Shown here: piece by piece, positions 26,101 to 43,900 of the stretch
How positions within the stretch are numbered: the stretch's first letter is position 1
How the letters are laid out: each line of letters opens with the position of its first letter
Origin: Bombus terrestris
Taxonomy: Eukaryota > Arthropoda > Insecta > Hymenoptera > Apidae
Length of the DNA stretch: 64,000 bases
Reading direction: 5' to 3'
Assembly: GCF_910591885.1 (NCBI RefSeq)
Contig: NC_063275.1
Coordinates: 17,720,501-17,784,500 of the forward strand
The notes under the pieces: generated by a model
What the model saw: the letters and a program-made list of their open reading frames with translations, nothing else
Told to the model about the DNA's origin: nothing
The model's database searches: none
Made by a program: the position numbers and the translations under genes

Positions 26101-29100
26101 TCCAGAATATTTCGTTCCACAACGTTACGAAGCGCCCCTGAAGGAAACATTCACCGTCTTTTCCTTAATATAATTGCCAACAAGGGTTCCTCGTGTATTC
26201 ATAATGCAGCTTGGGTGGTCGAGTCACATAAAATATCCAAAAAAATTGCTCCCGCAGCACTTTCCGCTGTTTCACGAGGACAGTGCACGCACGACCAACT
26301 CTGTTGTTAGTATTCGAATTTACAACCTTGGTTGCTCAGCCTTGTACGTTTCTCTATCCAAAAGATCGCAAAACAACTGTAATTTTCTTGCTATACTTTT
26401 CTTTGCCGTACTTTCGATATAATTCATGTTCTTCGTAAATATATACCGTGAAAGAAAATCACACTTCAGTACGACCATTTCCATTCGGTAACGCAAACAC
26501 ATGAATCTTCTTCTGCGTCTTTCTGGCATTCTAAAATTATGACTTCGTCCCAATGTAAGACACTAAAGATGTATACATCGAGTCATAAAGTTCTCAATAA
26601 CTTCGGAGACGAAACAGAGCTCGAGACACACAGACAATTACTAGCCATAAAACGTTATCGTGATTCCATATCGCGGGGAAATTCAAACGATGTTCGAGCG
26701 TCTATCGCGAAACTTTTCAGTGGAAGCAAGGATTCATTCTCCAGACAATGTAAAACACGAAACGTTCGTGGATGGAGCGGAAATCAGGAACAGGAGAGCG
26801 CGAATCGATCAGAAAGGATGCGAAGACGATGCTGTTGGCGAATTTATGCGACTTGGAATGCGATCACCAGCCAACAAATATAATTTTACTAATCTGGATT
26901 TCGATTGTTCACAAATCTACGATTTAATGTAGCGGAAGCATCAAACAAACGAACTTTGGCGCATCCTCAGTTTGAGCATCGTTATCGTTGATGGATGATC
27001 GAACGAGATGCTAGGTTATGTGAGAATTTCTTCCTCTTTCGTCGTATATTTTACATGGAACAGTCAATATCTTCATGTAATCCACCATTCGTTCGATCAA
27101 GACAGGGAAGAAGTAGGGCTACTTCAAACTGGAATAATCAGTGAATAGGCCCAATTTCCAACATCTATCAAACTATCCTCTGAGGGTTTAATAATTTCCT
27201 AAGTTTCTTTGAATATGCATACGATGTCACATTAAATTGAATATTCTGTTGCCTATCTCATTTTAACATGAAAAACGAGGCTTTGTCGTAAAACAAGAGA
27301 TGCAGGAGAGAATATTTGACTGAAAATTTCGATGTTTTAATCAACCTCTTCCCATCAAGCCACTTCATGAATTCTTAATGCAACACTGTCGTCCATTCAG
27401 CTGGATCTGTTGTCAGACGATCTCCCTTCCTTTGCTAAATAAAGCACTGAAAGTTCGTTTTTTAGAAACAGACACCTGACCGCGATTGATAAGACCACGA
27501 GCCGCTAATTTATTAACATATCGTTGATTTGTTTATTGAATTTATAACTCTATCAAATCTATAACTTTATATTCTATGCTCTATTCTTCTCTATAATCGT
27601 ACATTTATCCTGAACTACCAGTCTACGAATGTTTATTAAAATTTATATTTTTATGAACGCGGTTAAACAAACGCAATCAAACACGGATTTGTATCGCATT
27701 CGAAACATTATAACGACTATATATGTACTTTACTTCGAATATTCAATATACTTTTGCATATTACATGCGTTATGCACATTGTTCCACATTAAACTTTCCC
27801 GTAAACGCGTAAACACCCGCGATCTATAAATAACGGGTTTAATGAGTTAAGAGCCCTTATACAAAGCTGGGCAACAGAATTACATGGAATAATTCCTATC
27901 AAAGCCGGGGCTAAATACCCCCGTGGTCCCTTCTAAACTCTGAAATCTGATTTACGCCGGTTAAGCTCAGATGTGGTACCGAACAAATTCGAGGCAGTCG
28001 AACCGCGAAAGTAATGGAGGCCCAGGCGGCTAGGTAGATCGCGCGCGCTCTTACCTCGGAACGCAACGCGATTTAATGGCGGAAGGCGGCGCGGCGTCGC
28101 GCGTCGATCCATCACGACACCGATGTTCGTTACTCAAGACGTTGGGCCACGATGGAAGGTATGCTGACGGAAAGGCTGAGGGAATTGGAAGCGGACGGGG
28201 GACGCGGATCGGGGGCTTAGATTGGCTTTGCATAGTTTCGCGTGTCGGGAGTTGAGTTATAATTACCTTAGCGCCTGTAACAGGAGCGCTGGTATAGCGA
28301 TGGCTAACGCGACTACAGGATAATAAATTAATGCGGCACGTCGCGTAAATGTAATACGAGCCTAACTACCTACTCCGCCTAAGAGCGTGTCGTTGTAAAC
28401 GATGATCCGCTGCGAAGGTGCAATCGCATCGGCCGCTGCTACAATTTTCATCTGTCTTAGCTTCTACGACTCCCACTTGTTCGCCAGTTTGCATCCGCTT
28501 TGCTGTTCGACGCGAAACTGGTATATGCTGTACAGAGCTGGAAAGATATGGAAATTTAGTTGGTTATTTTTGATAGATCGAATACAGTTAGAAGAAGAGG
28601 CTCGTTTATTGATCGAGAGTTTGACATCTGAAAATAAGACAATTTAATTATTGTTTGTGGAAAATATCTATTAGAATGCACATAATATTCCAGTATACGG
28701 TATATACATATATAATATACAGTATGAAGAGAAAGATATAAATATGGAAGGAAGAGTTAATGGAGAAATCCGGTGACAAAGTATTTTAGACCACAACGAA
28801 TTTAAAAATGAGATGAGTCATCAAAGAACATTGAAGAAGAAGAGGTTACATTAGAGGTTTAGAAAAGCTGCAGCCTTTAAAGTAAGGTATTTCTGAACAA
28901 TGTAAAATTAGACGAGATCTTTGGTAAATTTTTTGTTACCTAAAATTCCTAGCATCCAGAAGTTCTCTAAGGCACTTGGTATCAAAGTAAAACGTTAAGA
29001 GGATGATTAATGATTTACAGTGTCTCAAGAAATGTTAGGTCGAAGTTGGAGAGAGATGTGACACGGCGGCTCTCATTATTCCCTCTCTATTTGACCCTTT

Positions 29101-29650
29101 AATCATTCAGTTGCACACACCGTTTCAACGAGTCCCTTTCAAGTCTTGCTCGCATCGTCAAGTACTTAAGAGCTTTTAATTAGAATCGTCGCACTGCTCT
29201 ACTTTTTCGAGCGTGCAGCTACGAAACATTCCAGCTACTGTTTATACTGTTTTATTATAGTCTCTCTTCGTATCAAGGATACAATACCAGGACTATACTG
29301 AGAATCAAACATTTTCGTTCGAAATACGCATTCTTCTCGATACATGTGTATATTTTAAACATCCTACAGATGAGGTATGACTTACCGTATTTTTTCCCTG
29401 TAGTCTTCATATGTTATCAGAGAACTTATCAAATCAGATTAAGAGATCAGTCCCGAACCAACCTTTTTTTCTAAGCGCAGAATAGTCACGGATTAGAAAC
29501 AAAACCAAAGAATATAACTTTATTAATCGAAGAACTACTTCAACCAATTCACATCTGCTCCCACTAAAAACGCGAGTGCTCTCGCGATACGTTATTACGT
29601 GTAGAGCAGACGGAATTAACGTAGGTTCAGAGTCAGAGACACCCGATTCT
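20131..29650. other. Intergenic stretch without a secure gene
   Basis: No complete gene is visible. Open frames are short and several are open on both strands at once, as expected of CpG-rich DNA. Exon-like pieces with good splice sites occur at 20210-20277 (+ strand) and with a strong donor at 23428 (- strand). CpG-rich islands lie around 23380-23660, 25200-25760 and 27990-28240, separated by AT-rich DNA. The island at 28.0-28.2 kb has an ATG followed by a donor-like GAG|GTAAGA on the - strand and could be a first exon, but nothing downstream confirms it. Confidence 0.45.
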
Positions 29651-29709
29651 ACGGTTGTATCTAGCGTTTCGAAGTATGCAAAAGGCCGGCGCGGCGTCCC
29701 TAAGCTCGC

Positions 29710-29781
29710 ATGCAAATGCGCTCGCGGGAGCGTATAAATACACGCCGTGCGTGGAGGAGAGTTCGTATAAATTATACGAAC
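29710..29781 (+). promoter_or_regulatory. Promoter-like cluster: octamer, TATA box and palindrome
   Basis: An ATGCAAAT octamer (29710-29717) lies 15 bases before a TATAAATA box (29733-29740). A perfect 10-bp inverted repeat (GTTCGTATAA, one central A, mirrored arm) covers 29761-29781, about where transcription would begin. The arrangement resembles a focused Pol II promoter facing right. No convincing protein follows, because the short ORF starting at 29655 spans the TATA box itself. The product, if any, may be noncoding. Confidence 0.3.
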
Positions 29782-29789
29782 GTTTACGA

Positions 29790-34402
<4,613 letters not shown>

Positions 34403-36080
34403 TACTATATGTAGTAGTATTACTAACTACACAGTCAATCCTGGTGTACCACAACATTACATATATTTCAATGCAATACTTCACGACTTTACTTGTCATC
34501 CTTACGCAGGGCCCACGCTAACTCTTCTTTACATCGTTCCAACCACCGAAGGAACTACGTTAGGTACGTTTTGTTTCTCGTATATAATGTAACGTACTAT
34601 CTTTAAGACAATTAGCGAGAAAGCAAATATCTTATAGGCTACCTAGCGACGCCTCGATGTACTACAAACATCCTGCACTTGCATCCTACTAAAAACTATC
34701 TAATGATAAAATGACCGACACTGATAAATAAATAGACAGCTAAAAGATAAGATGACCAATTTCAGAATATCGTTACGAAAAGGATAACTTGCTAATTGCT
34801 GTGAAATAAACTGTCGAAACGCTTGCTTATAAGCATTCAAAGGATTGTAAGGATAAGAATGTTTGAATTTAGCAAAAATGGTAAAGTAGAAAAGTAAGAA
34901 GGGGAAAGTAGTAAAAGTAGATCGCGATCAGACACATTAAATGTCTTGTAAGAAATGTTAGACTGCATATATCGGGGAGGGAATTGTACGTTGGGGAAGA
35001 CAGTAAAATTCCAGAAGATTAGAATCGACCTTGGGACCCGGTACTCGTAAAATCTTGAGAGTCGCAAATTTATGTACACGCGTGCACGTTGTGGTTGCTC
35101 GAATTATCTCGAATCGCCGTACACAAACTTTATTGCCGACGAGAACGCAACAGAGGGCGGAAATCGCCGAATCGTGAAACCATCGTGTTAAGAATTAATT
35201 ACCGAGGTTCGCGAGCCTCCTGATTCATTAACACGCCCTTCGGAATGGGTTCTCGCGAGGAAAAGGACAATAAAAATGACGCTTCGAGGAGGATCGAAAG
35301 TACGAAGTCGATAAGAAAATGAAACGAACACTAACGCTTTTTCATTACATGGTTATAGAAGGAAGAGTCCTTCTGTTTCCCTTGTAGCACGTTCTTGTTA
35401 TTCCTTTATAATCATTCCTTTCGAAGGATATTAGCAGCGGAATATCAGTAATTTCCCCTTAAGCGACATTCAGTCGTTCCGATGAAAAATTTCTCGGTTC
35501 GAAATTCCACGGATACTCTCTACTAGGGGAATTTGTTTATAGCACTCTATTAGAAAATTGAGTTCCGGCTGACAATAGGTAATCACGTACTTCGATGCGA
35601 GTTTCCAACGGACAGATATTATCGTTAATCGATATTCGAGGAGGAGAGCACTTCATCTTTCCGAGGCTCGCGGAACTTGTGAATTTCATCAACGCGATCG
35701 AACGCGGCGAATCGACTCGTCTTAATTCCGCAATTAACCCTCTGTACTCGATCGTAACTTCGATCCATCTTGTCCTGTGTACGACCATGATAGCCGCGTC
35801 CATTGATCGTCGTATTAGAACAGCATCGAAAACAGCTATTCTAATTGCTATTGGATTTGAATGAAATTAGAGTCAAAGCACCTTTGAATAAACCAAGTTC
35901 GAATCAATTCCATTTTTATGCCAATTGACTTAAAACCAAGCAACTTATTAGAATGTAAGTGATTCTTTGATCAGAAACGAGATATCATCTCTTTTTTATC
36001 CGAATTCCTAAACTTAAAACATGTCCAAAATTGTAGTAAACGTTTCTACGAAATTAACATATGTTTGACTAACTAAGATC

Positions 36081-36170
36081 TATGCAAGGACATTGAAGGT
36101 CGTTCAAGGGAATTCAAAATTTATTCAAGGTTGTTCCAGGTCATTTAAAATCATTCGCAATCGCTCAGAA
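36081..36170 (+). repeat. Degenerate 10-bp tandem repeat with AAGG core
   Basis: Nine successive decamers share a loose (C/T)NTTCAAGG pattern. AAGG or its variant recurs at 36086, 36096, 36106, 36127 and 36137, exactly 10 bp apart apart from one 1-bp slip. The core resembles the monomeric nuclear-receptor half-site TCAAGGTCA. It may be an old minisatellite or a helically phased site cluster. Confidence 0.5.
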
Positions 36171-39138
36171 TAAAACAGGTTTTATAATATTAGAACAAGT
36201 CGAGAGGTCATCATAGAAAACATTCGTTAGCTAGATATTCTCCATAAGTCCAAATTACGCTTCCCTTTTGCAAAAACCTCATTAACTGACCATGGCCATC
36301 GTAAAGGTTCGTCGTTGCCTCGAGAATCATCCTCTTATGCATACCGGGTGTAATGAGCTGCGCCGTTGCAACGTCGACTCTACGATGGGCAACGAATATT
36401 ATTCTAAGCTTACGCAAGCTCGACTGATCGCATGCTCTCGTTCTATCGTTGATACAGGATCACAAACTACGAAGGTATGTATTCGTTAACGAAGGTATTT
36501 TTAACGTAATAGCCTTCCTTTATCTTTTCTCTTTTCCTATAAATTTTGTCGAAAAAAGCCTTCGTCAATTTATGAAGAAAATAAGGAACGTTTAAGGCTC
36601 TCGGTGCGGAAATAAGGAGGAAACTTCGTTTCTATTCAAGAGAAACGTCAATATTGTGAAAATTTGTAGTTAAAAACTTTCTTAATTTTTGTTCTTGAGG
36701 AAAATTGTTCTTAAGGAACGTCGCGTGTTTTCTTTTATAATGCAATTCGATATTTCCATTTCATAAATTTTTAAAATAACTTTTTAATACTTCAAATTCC
36801 ATCTTTTCATTCTTTCAAAGATAATTCAATAAAAAATTTCCACACTGTTGTCGTTCTCGTAAAACAGAAGCTTTTCACCGAAAAGAATGGACGTAAAAGT
36901 AGACTCGTTCAACGATCGAAGCATTCACGTCGGTGAAAGTAAAACCGAACTTATTATCGGTCCGATACAGCTTGCTCATGAACGGTGCGTATAATACCGT
37001 TAAAATACACACGCACTCAATCAGCGCGATACGTGCAAATCGGTGATTTCGCACTCACGGATTATCAGGATCCAATGGGCTTCAGGATATTGCGGCGGAA
37101 ACACGGAAGCGCGTAAACGTATCGACGTTATCCCTCACTTCGATTCGCCTCGTTCGCCACCGAATAAACGGCGTGCCACAATTCCCATCAACCCTCTATC
37201 GCGCCAGGACGATCGTTCATCCATGTCATTTTGTCTGCTAAGTCTAGCCAGGGGTGATCGTCAATCGATCATTGATCGAATCGATCCGAAATCCTCCTGT
37301 TGCCTAAGATTCGATCGAACATTCCTTCCCGCCGTGTCATAGCAATATGTTATGAATTTTTTATAGCTCGCGAGAAACGACCAAGCCCAGGGACATTACT
37401 CCATCGTACTACTTTTTTAGCTTCTTCTTTGTTGTAAAATAGTTTGCTCTTAATAGTTTCATTTTTAGAAGAGTTGCTCGTAAGAAATATTCTGACGCTT
37501 GAAAATTTATTGGAAGTTTCCATCCTGAGGATAGAAACATTCTTATTATAACATTAATGCTTTGATCAGATTAATTAGGTTACTGAATTCCAGTTTGAGA
37601 CTACGATCTTTTTTTAAGCTATAAACGCAGTTCTAGTAATAGCTGGTAAATTGTAATACATTTAAAACTACGATCTCTCTTTTTAACTTTTTTGAGAAAA
37701 CACAGAAAAGTGATTTTTCGTTTCACGTTTCAATGATGTCAGAAAAATTGTAGCAATCCAACCATTGGACTTATAAGGATTGAAAATACAGCCTTCGAAT
37801 CAAAATAGCACATTTTGCTGTCAGTGACAGTATTCTAGCGCGAGACATCATGAGACAGAGGCATTTTCTCTCGGTCCATAGGAAGTATAACTGGCGTAAA
37901 GAGTCCGTCAAACGATCGGCGTTTCGCGGAATCGAAGGCTTGTCGAAAGGCCGATAAATGGTCGTGGACCTTTCGCTTCGTCCACGCGGGCTGACAGTTG
38001 TTTTCCCAAAAGCATCGACGTCCGGCGCGGACGGGAAATTGAATTTCTAGCGGCGCGTGACGCGCGGCCGCCGCTTTCATTCGGCGCCGCGACGCTTCCC
38101 CCGTCGCGTCGGAAGCCTGGGGAAAAAGTAGCCGAAGAAGTCGCGGAATACGCGGGAGGCTGGGAACTACCGGAAAGGGCAACGGTGGAACGGGGAATGA
38201 GAGAAAGCGGCGACGCGCGCGTACAATTTCCTCCGAGCGTTGCGCTGTTATTAACGCGTTGAAAATTTCACGTTGCTTATGGAGCTTTCCTCCTCAGCTC
38301 GATGCCTCCCGGCTAACCGCTGCTCCTCGTTATTTTTTTATTACTGGGTAGTGCTTCTTCTGCTTTCTGTTTGAACTCGAATACATGTTGAACCTTTGTT
38401 TCCAGAAATGGCTAATGGAAAGTTGATTGGTCTGGTTATTGCTGGAATTTAAGACTAATTAAATATTTATTTCATGAAAGACAGAAAATTGTTTGTGAAA
38501 ATTCGATTAAGCGATTAAGCGTGCCAATTACAATAGCTGATCTACTCTCCTTTTTATAAATTTCATTATATACACAATTAAAGTTAAACTTCTCGAAAAA
38601 TAAATTACTCCTATATATAACAAGAAAATAGCACAAATAAATTCTAAGACGAAACGTAGAAAATATATTTATAATGTTGACCAGTATACTTCCTGCATAT
38701 TGTAATTATTAAGCAGTGAAAAACTACCACGCGATTAACATCATACCTAACTTAACTCGAACCACGAACTATCAACGACAGATCGTAAAATGACTTCATA
38801 TCCTCGACTTTATGGACTAATTTGTTTCACGACTTACGTTTGCTAATAATCAAGCCACGTTAAACCGAGCATCGTAACTAGATTGTTTCAGTAGAAACAG
38901 ACGGAAACGGGTCAGACACAAGAAGCGTCGTTAAAACTCAATTCGTGTTCTCGATTTTACGCTCCCCTTTACACACCGTTCCGAGCAGTTTCGGTCGGTT
39001 AACTGTGTTTAACTCGAACAAAAATCGATGTTCACGTGGACCGAAAGACGCCATTTCTGTCCTTCGAATCCTCGCGAACTTAGAGAACTCTACGCGGTCT
39101 ATGCAGACGTTCTACGTAGATTTCCGAATTTCCTCTCG

Positions 39139-39164
39139 CTTCTCTCTCTCTCTCTCTCTCTCTC
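39139..39164 (+). repeat. (TC)n microsatellite
   Basis: About thirteen TC units within a pyrimidine-rich stretch, followed by CACACACA. No gene overlaps it. Confidence 0.85.
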
Positions 39165-40561
39165 TTCCTCTCTTTCGCGCGCACTCACACACACTCCTCT
39201 CCGTCTATCACCACTAGTTGCACCTTGCGCGTGGTACTCGATGTAAACGACCAAACTTGTTGGCAGCGACGCTGCAGTTGCGTAAACTCGAAGATACGTC
39301 CCGCAAGCAACTGTTAACTCGGTTACGTGTATCTGCACGGAGAAAAATTCTGTTTGCTTAATCGACGTCATGAACTCGATTTGGTAATTCTGGCGGAGTT
39401 CCGACCAAGGTTATGCGCCGATTACACTTCGATGTTCATTAATTTCGTGATATTAGGAGTTGGTGCATGCAAAGCAGCGAGAACCAAATAGTTTCGAGGG
39501 TGGTAGCGTAGAATGATTTACAGGAAGATCGAAGTCTCCAGGTTTGGAAGCGAAACTTCTAAAGGTGTTGCTCGATGTTCAATTTCCATGAGACTGGGCG
39601 CTACTCTGAGGCGCGTCGAGACGGTTCAATAGACTCGCAATGGAAATTCGAACTGGACGCCTACGGTGCTTGCGGATGCCCGTGACTTGCCGCAGATGTT
39701 GAGTGTTATTAGGCAATGATCGAGTTACTGAACATATTTAATTATGCAATTACGTTTAATGCTACATTTAATGCAACGTTGAATCACTTTATTACCGCGA
39801 AAAATAATTAGAATCGCTATAAGAAATAGATGGACAAACTGCAAATCAACTATCATGGTACTTGGAAATTATACAAACTATTCTTTTAACAAACAGATAA
39901 AAACGTAGCTTGCTCGTAATCGTTAACGTATTTTATGCGGTTTGATAAACCTTATACCTCTATCAGCCGAAAAATAATTCGAGCCGGAATTGCCGTGAAT
40001 TCGTAGGAAACTCGGATAATCCCTTTAACAGATGTTCGGCAGTTACGCGTCACTAAAACGCGTAATTGGTCTGGAAGCGTGTTTGTTCTCTTGATACCGG
40101 GAGAATCGTGCACCGGAAGATCGGCCGGTCATACGAAGTTAACCCACTTTCTTGGTTTGCGGATGCAACGCGCGATAAAACGGGACGATCGGTTGCAAAT
40201 AACAAGACATTTCCGCGAGAAACTTTACGATATAACGCTTGTGGTAACTAAGTTACCACTGTTCGAAAACCAAAACCGTAGTCACAATAGGTAACAAATG
40301 TCGATTAAGTTACACGATGAATTAAATTATCGATTAAAATCGTTTAAAATCGCGTCGATATTTTGTTAATTTTTCTCTCTGTTAATTTCGCCGAGAAAGA
40401 TACTTTTTTAAACAAATAAACAATCATCGATACCGTAGACACCGGAGGATACAAAACCAAGATCAACGAACCAAATAGAAACGACGGTCGAAACTAGAAT
40501 CGGAACGCGAGACTTCATTAAGAGGATCGGCTCGAGGCAATTGATTCGGCTGCCATTTACA

Positions 40562-40659
40562 AATTAATTATCCGCTCCCGAGGCCGCTACGAAATTACAG
40601 CGAGCATACACGACTAATGGTGATCGAAGTATCGCGTATTAGCGGCCGGAAATGCAAAT
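40562..40659. promoter_or_regulatory. Enhancer-like island with homeodomain and POU motifs
   Basis: AATTAATTA (40562-40570) and the octamer ATGCAAAT (40652-40659) bracket a G+C-richer 100-bp block with further TAAT/ATTA-like sites. This combination is common in developmental enhancers. No reporter or conservation data are available here. Confidence 0.25.
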
Positions 40660-40962
40660 GCACGCTATCGCCTGCCTTCACTGTTGCGCATAAATCTCTC
40701 GATCGTTTCAAGGACGATGTATTCATCACCTAGTGAACGTTTCTGCTTCTATTTCGATGGGACGACGTTAACGAACTTTTCGCCAGAAAGTTTATTCTCC
40801 TCGGTCGACACTACCCACGACGACGACGCGGATTTAATTGGTTTAAGAATGTTCACTGTCGAACCGTCACGACATTGACGATGACAAATAACGCGTTTCG
40901 ACCCTTTCTAAAAGAAATGTACCATAGAAAATAGGTCAGGCTTGTAACGTTAAGATGTTTTC

Positions 40963-40982
40963 TTTTTTTTTTTTTTTTTTTT
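40963..40982. repeat. Homopolymer of 20 T
   Basis: An uninterrupted T run. It could be the poly(A) relic of a retroposed sequence on the - strand, but no body of such an element is recognisable beside it. Confidence 0.85.
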
Positions 40983-43900
40983 GTAAATTCATCTTTGTAC
41001 CGCTACTGATCCATCGGATAAGAAGCAAGCTTTGAGGTAAATAAGTTTCAAGCTTCCGATGTTCCTTCCGAGAAATTTCTTCGAGTTCTTCACTCGAGAT
41101 GCACGCAAGTTCCGTTACGTTTTTAATGTAACAAATTCTGTTTGGAAAGTTGGGGAAAGTCGGGAGAAGCAGAACAATTTAATAATTAAAAGAAAGAATA
41201 AAGAATGGAGAGATGAAAGAATGTTCGTTGCATTTTGCTTAGTATTCTTTTCTTTTTTTTTTTTTTTTTGTTCGATAGCGAGTATACAATGAAGTTGTTT
41301 GATCTTTTCAAAAACATCATCAGATCCATTCGGCACGGTGGATGGTACTTTTGAAACAATGACAAACGTTAGGCGTGATTGGTGTCGCATCTCGAAAAAT
41401 TGTCCCGCAGCTTGTGTTTTCGGGAGAGGAAAAATAATAACTGGAGTTGCGCTGCATGCGAAATAAAAGAGAAATAAAAATAAAAAATAAAAAATCCCTA
41501 ACCGGTATTTACCGAAAGGTTCGATTGCACTTGTAGGCCGTGTCATCGAATATTAAAGCGTATGTCAATAGCAGAACAACGGCAGGCATGGATGAAACGA
41601 TTCTGTCCCGCGATTTCATACTCTCCCCCATTTGCGATCCAATATAAATAAACGAATACTCTAACCGCACAATTGTCACGATTCAATGTCGGTTATTTGC
41701 TCCGCGATCGTCTGATCCGGACTCGATCTTCCCACTCGATTATTTCGTATCTCCCCTGTTTTGCTCATCATGTACACAATTAAGAGCAGAGATTGCAACC
41801 CGGCGAAAAACGTTTTCTATAGTATATCTTGCTTGTCTGAAATATTTTCTAAGTTCGAGGCACTTGTACGTGGCTTAAAAGAGACGCAACGTTTTATTTG
41901 ATTAACGAACATTTGTGAAGGCAAACGGAGGCAGATCAAGAGCTCTTTGATCTCGTTCGTTTTCAATTTCTGACTCGTGTATGCATTTCACTCTACTGAA
42001 TACATTCATTTTACATATTTCTTTCAGCGAATCTTACGCATTTACGTAATCCTTCGAACTGAATGAAAGGAGAATCGTTCCTGAATGAACTCTCCTTCTT
42101 CTCGCGTATTCTCATCTATACTCCATCGAACGGACGTTTCAATTCTTTTCATTAATAAAGTTTGATGTCTTGTTAAAATACGTACTCTAAATTCCAATCA
42201 TATTGATCGTAATTCAAAGAAGGACCACGAGTTTCCAATGCGTAAAAGTTGCAAGTTCGTAACGAAATCAGAATCAGAGATTCCTAGAAAGACACTGACA
42301 CGTAGGTATTTATTTATCGTCCACGTCGATTTTTCTCTATCTCCGAGGGTGTCTGCTCTATAACGAGGGTACGATAACATCGGACCGTGAAAAATTAAAG
42401 GGCGTTGTACGTTGTTCCACTGATCGTACACCGATCCCCCTTGACAGACGCAGACAGATATACAATAGTGCGCCAGATGGAGGGGGCGTACAGACGAAGA
42501 AAAATAAACGAAATCGGGGAAAGATGGAAAAGAAGGGGAAGAAAAAGGTACGAAAGGCAAAGGAAAGAAAAATATTCGATTGCATCCGGAGGCGAAATAA
42601 AGAGAACGCCGCTTGTTTGGCCCGCCTTTCCTCCCTTTAACGAACTTTCCTGCGTTCTCTGTTTGCGCGCGCTTATTTAATTTCTACGGCACTCGTCCAA
42701 TCGCGAGGCCGCGCAGCAATTGAAACCAGAAAGGAGGAAAGGCGGCCGGCCGCCTTCTGATCCGACCGTAATTCGATTTTGTCGAACGTCGAAGAAAATA
42801 CATTGTCCTCGGCCGGTTATCTTGTCGACAGTACAAGTATTATATTTGTTTCACTTTTTCTTTTTTCTATCTCTATTGCTCACGTTCCATCACAGGCGTA
42901 TCGGTTTCTCGTGGCCCGTTCAGATTTCACGGCAGATCGTCGAGAAAAGTGACTCGGATCAAGAGATTCAAAACTACGATTAGCTAGATCGAGGAATCTA
43001 CTTTTAGCTGACAAAAGATACAGTGTCTTAAACACTTGTGCCGCTTCTTCTTTACTTCTTGTTGGATGGAAAGTAATTAAACTGGTTAAGGAGCGAGTAG
43101 TGAAATAACAGATAAATACACTATTTTAATTTATATAAAATTAAAATTTATATAAAGTAAGGCATAGCTGATACTTTATTAAGTCACGCGAAATGCACTA
43201 AAATATAGAAAAATATAAAACAAATTCCGCATAATCTAGGAAGTTAATAGCTTGTCATAGCGTTATAAATACCTCAACTTATTTAAATTTCTTAAAGTTG
43301 TAGTATCTAGGAAAAGAAAGAATAACGACGAAAAAGAAATATCTAACAAATGTGCAAAACTGAATTTAATATCGTAAATTAACTGAAAGAATTTGCAAGT
43401 GAAATAACACAGCATTAGCCTTTAATGGATTAAAGTGCATTTCACTGCATTGAAACTACAACATATATTTTATGCATCCGTTGTCCGCCACCCTTAACGA
43501 ACTTTTTACGTGAGAAAGGTACTTAACTTCGACATTTAACAGGGCGGTTAGATCACGCATCACGTGACTTATTTTCTTCCGCAGACTACCGCGTAACTGA
43601 AACCAGTCTCGCACAAGGGATCAACGTAACATCGATTCTTGGTTTTGTTTTGGTGCAATCACAAAAACAAAGGGATCGTTCGGAGGTTTGTTGTTTTATT
43701 ATTATTCTTTTTTTTTTTTTTTTTGCGAAACGCACGTACAATGGAAATCGATGATATCGGGGCGACGTCTTCTTTCATTGTAGAAAAAAAACCAGGAAGA
43801 GGGAGAAAGGCACGATAAGCCAGCTTTACCGAACTTCGCCGTCTCGCTTGCTGCAGGAAAAATCCAGATAATATTCTGTTATCGATCTTGCTGTCAAGAA

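Noticed and set aside
29761..29781. Palindrome compared with a loxP-like recombinase site
   Set aside because: Arms share only a CGTATA core and the spacer is one base, against eight in loxP. No recombinase is nearby.
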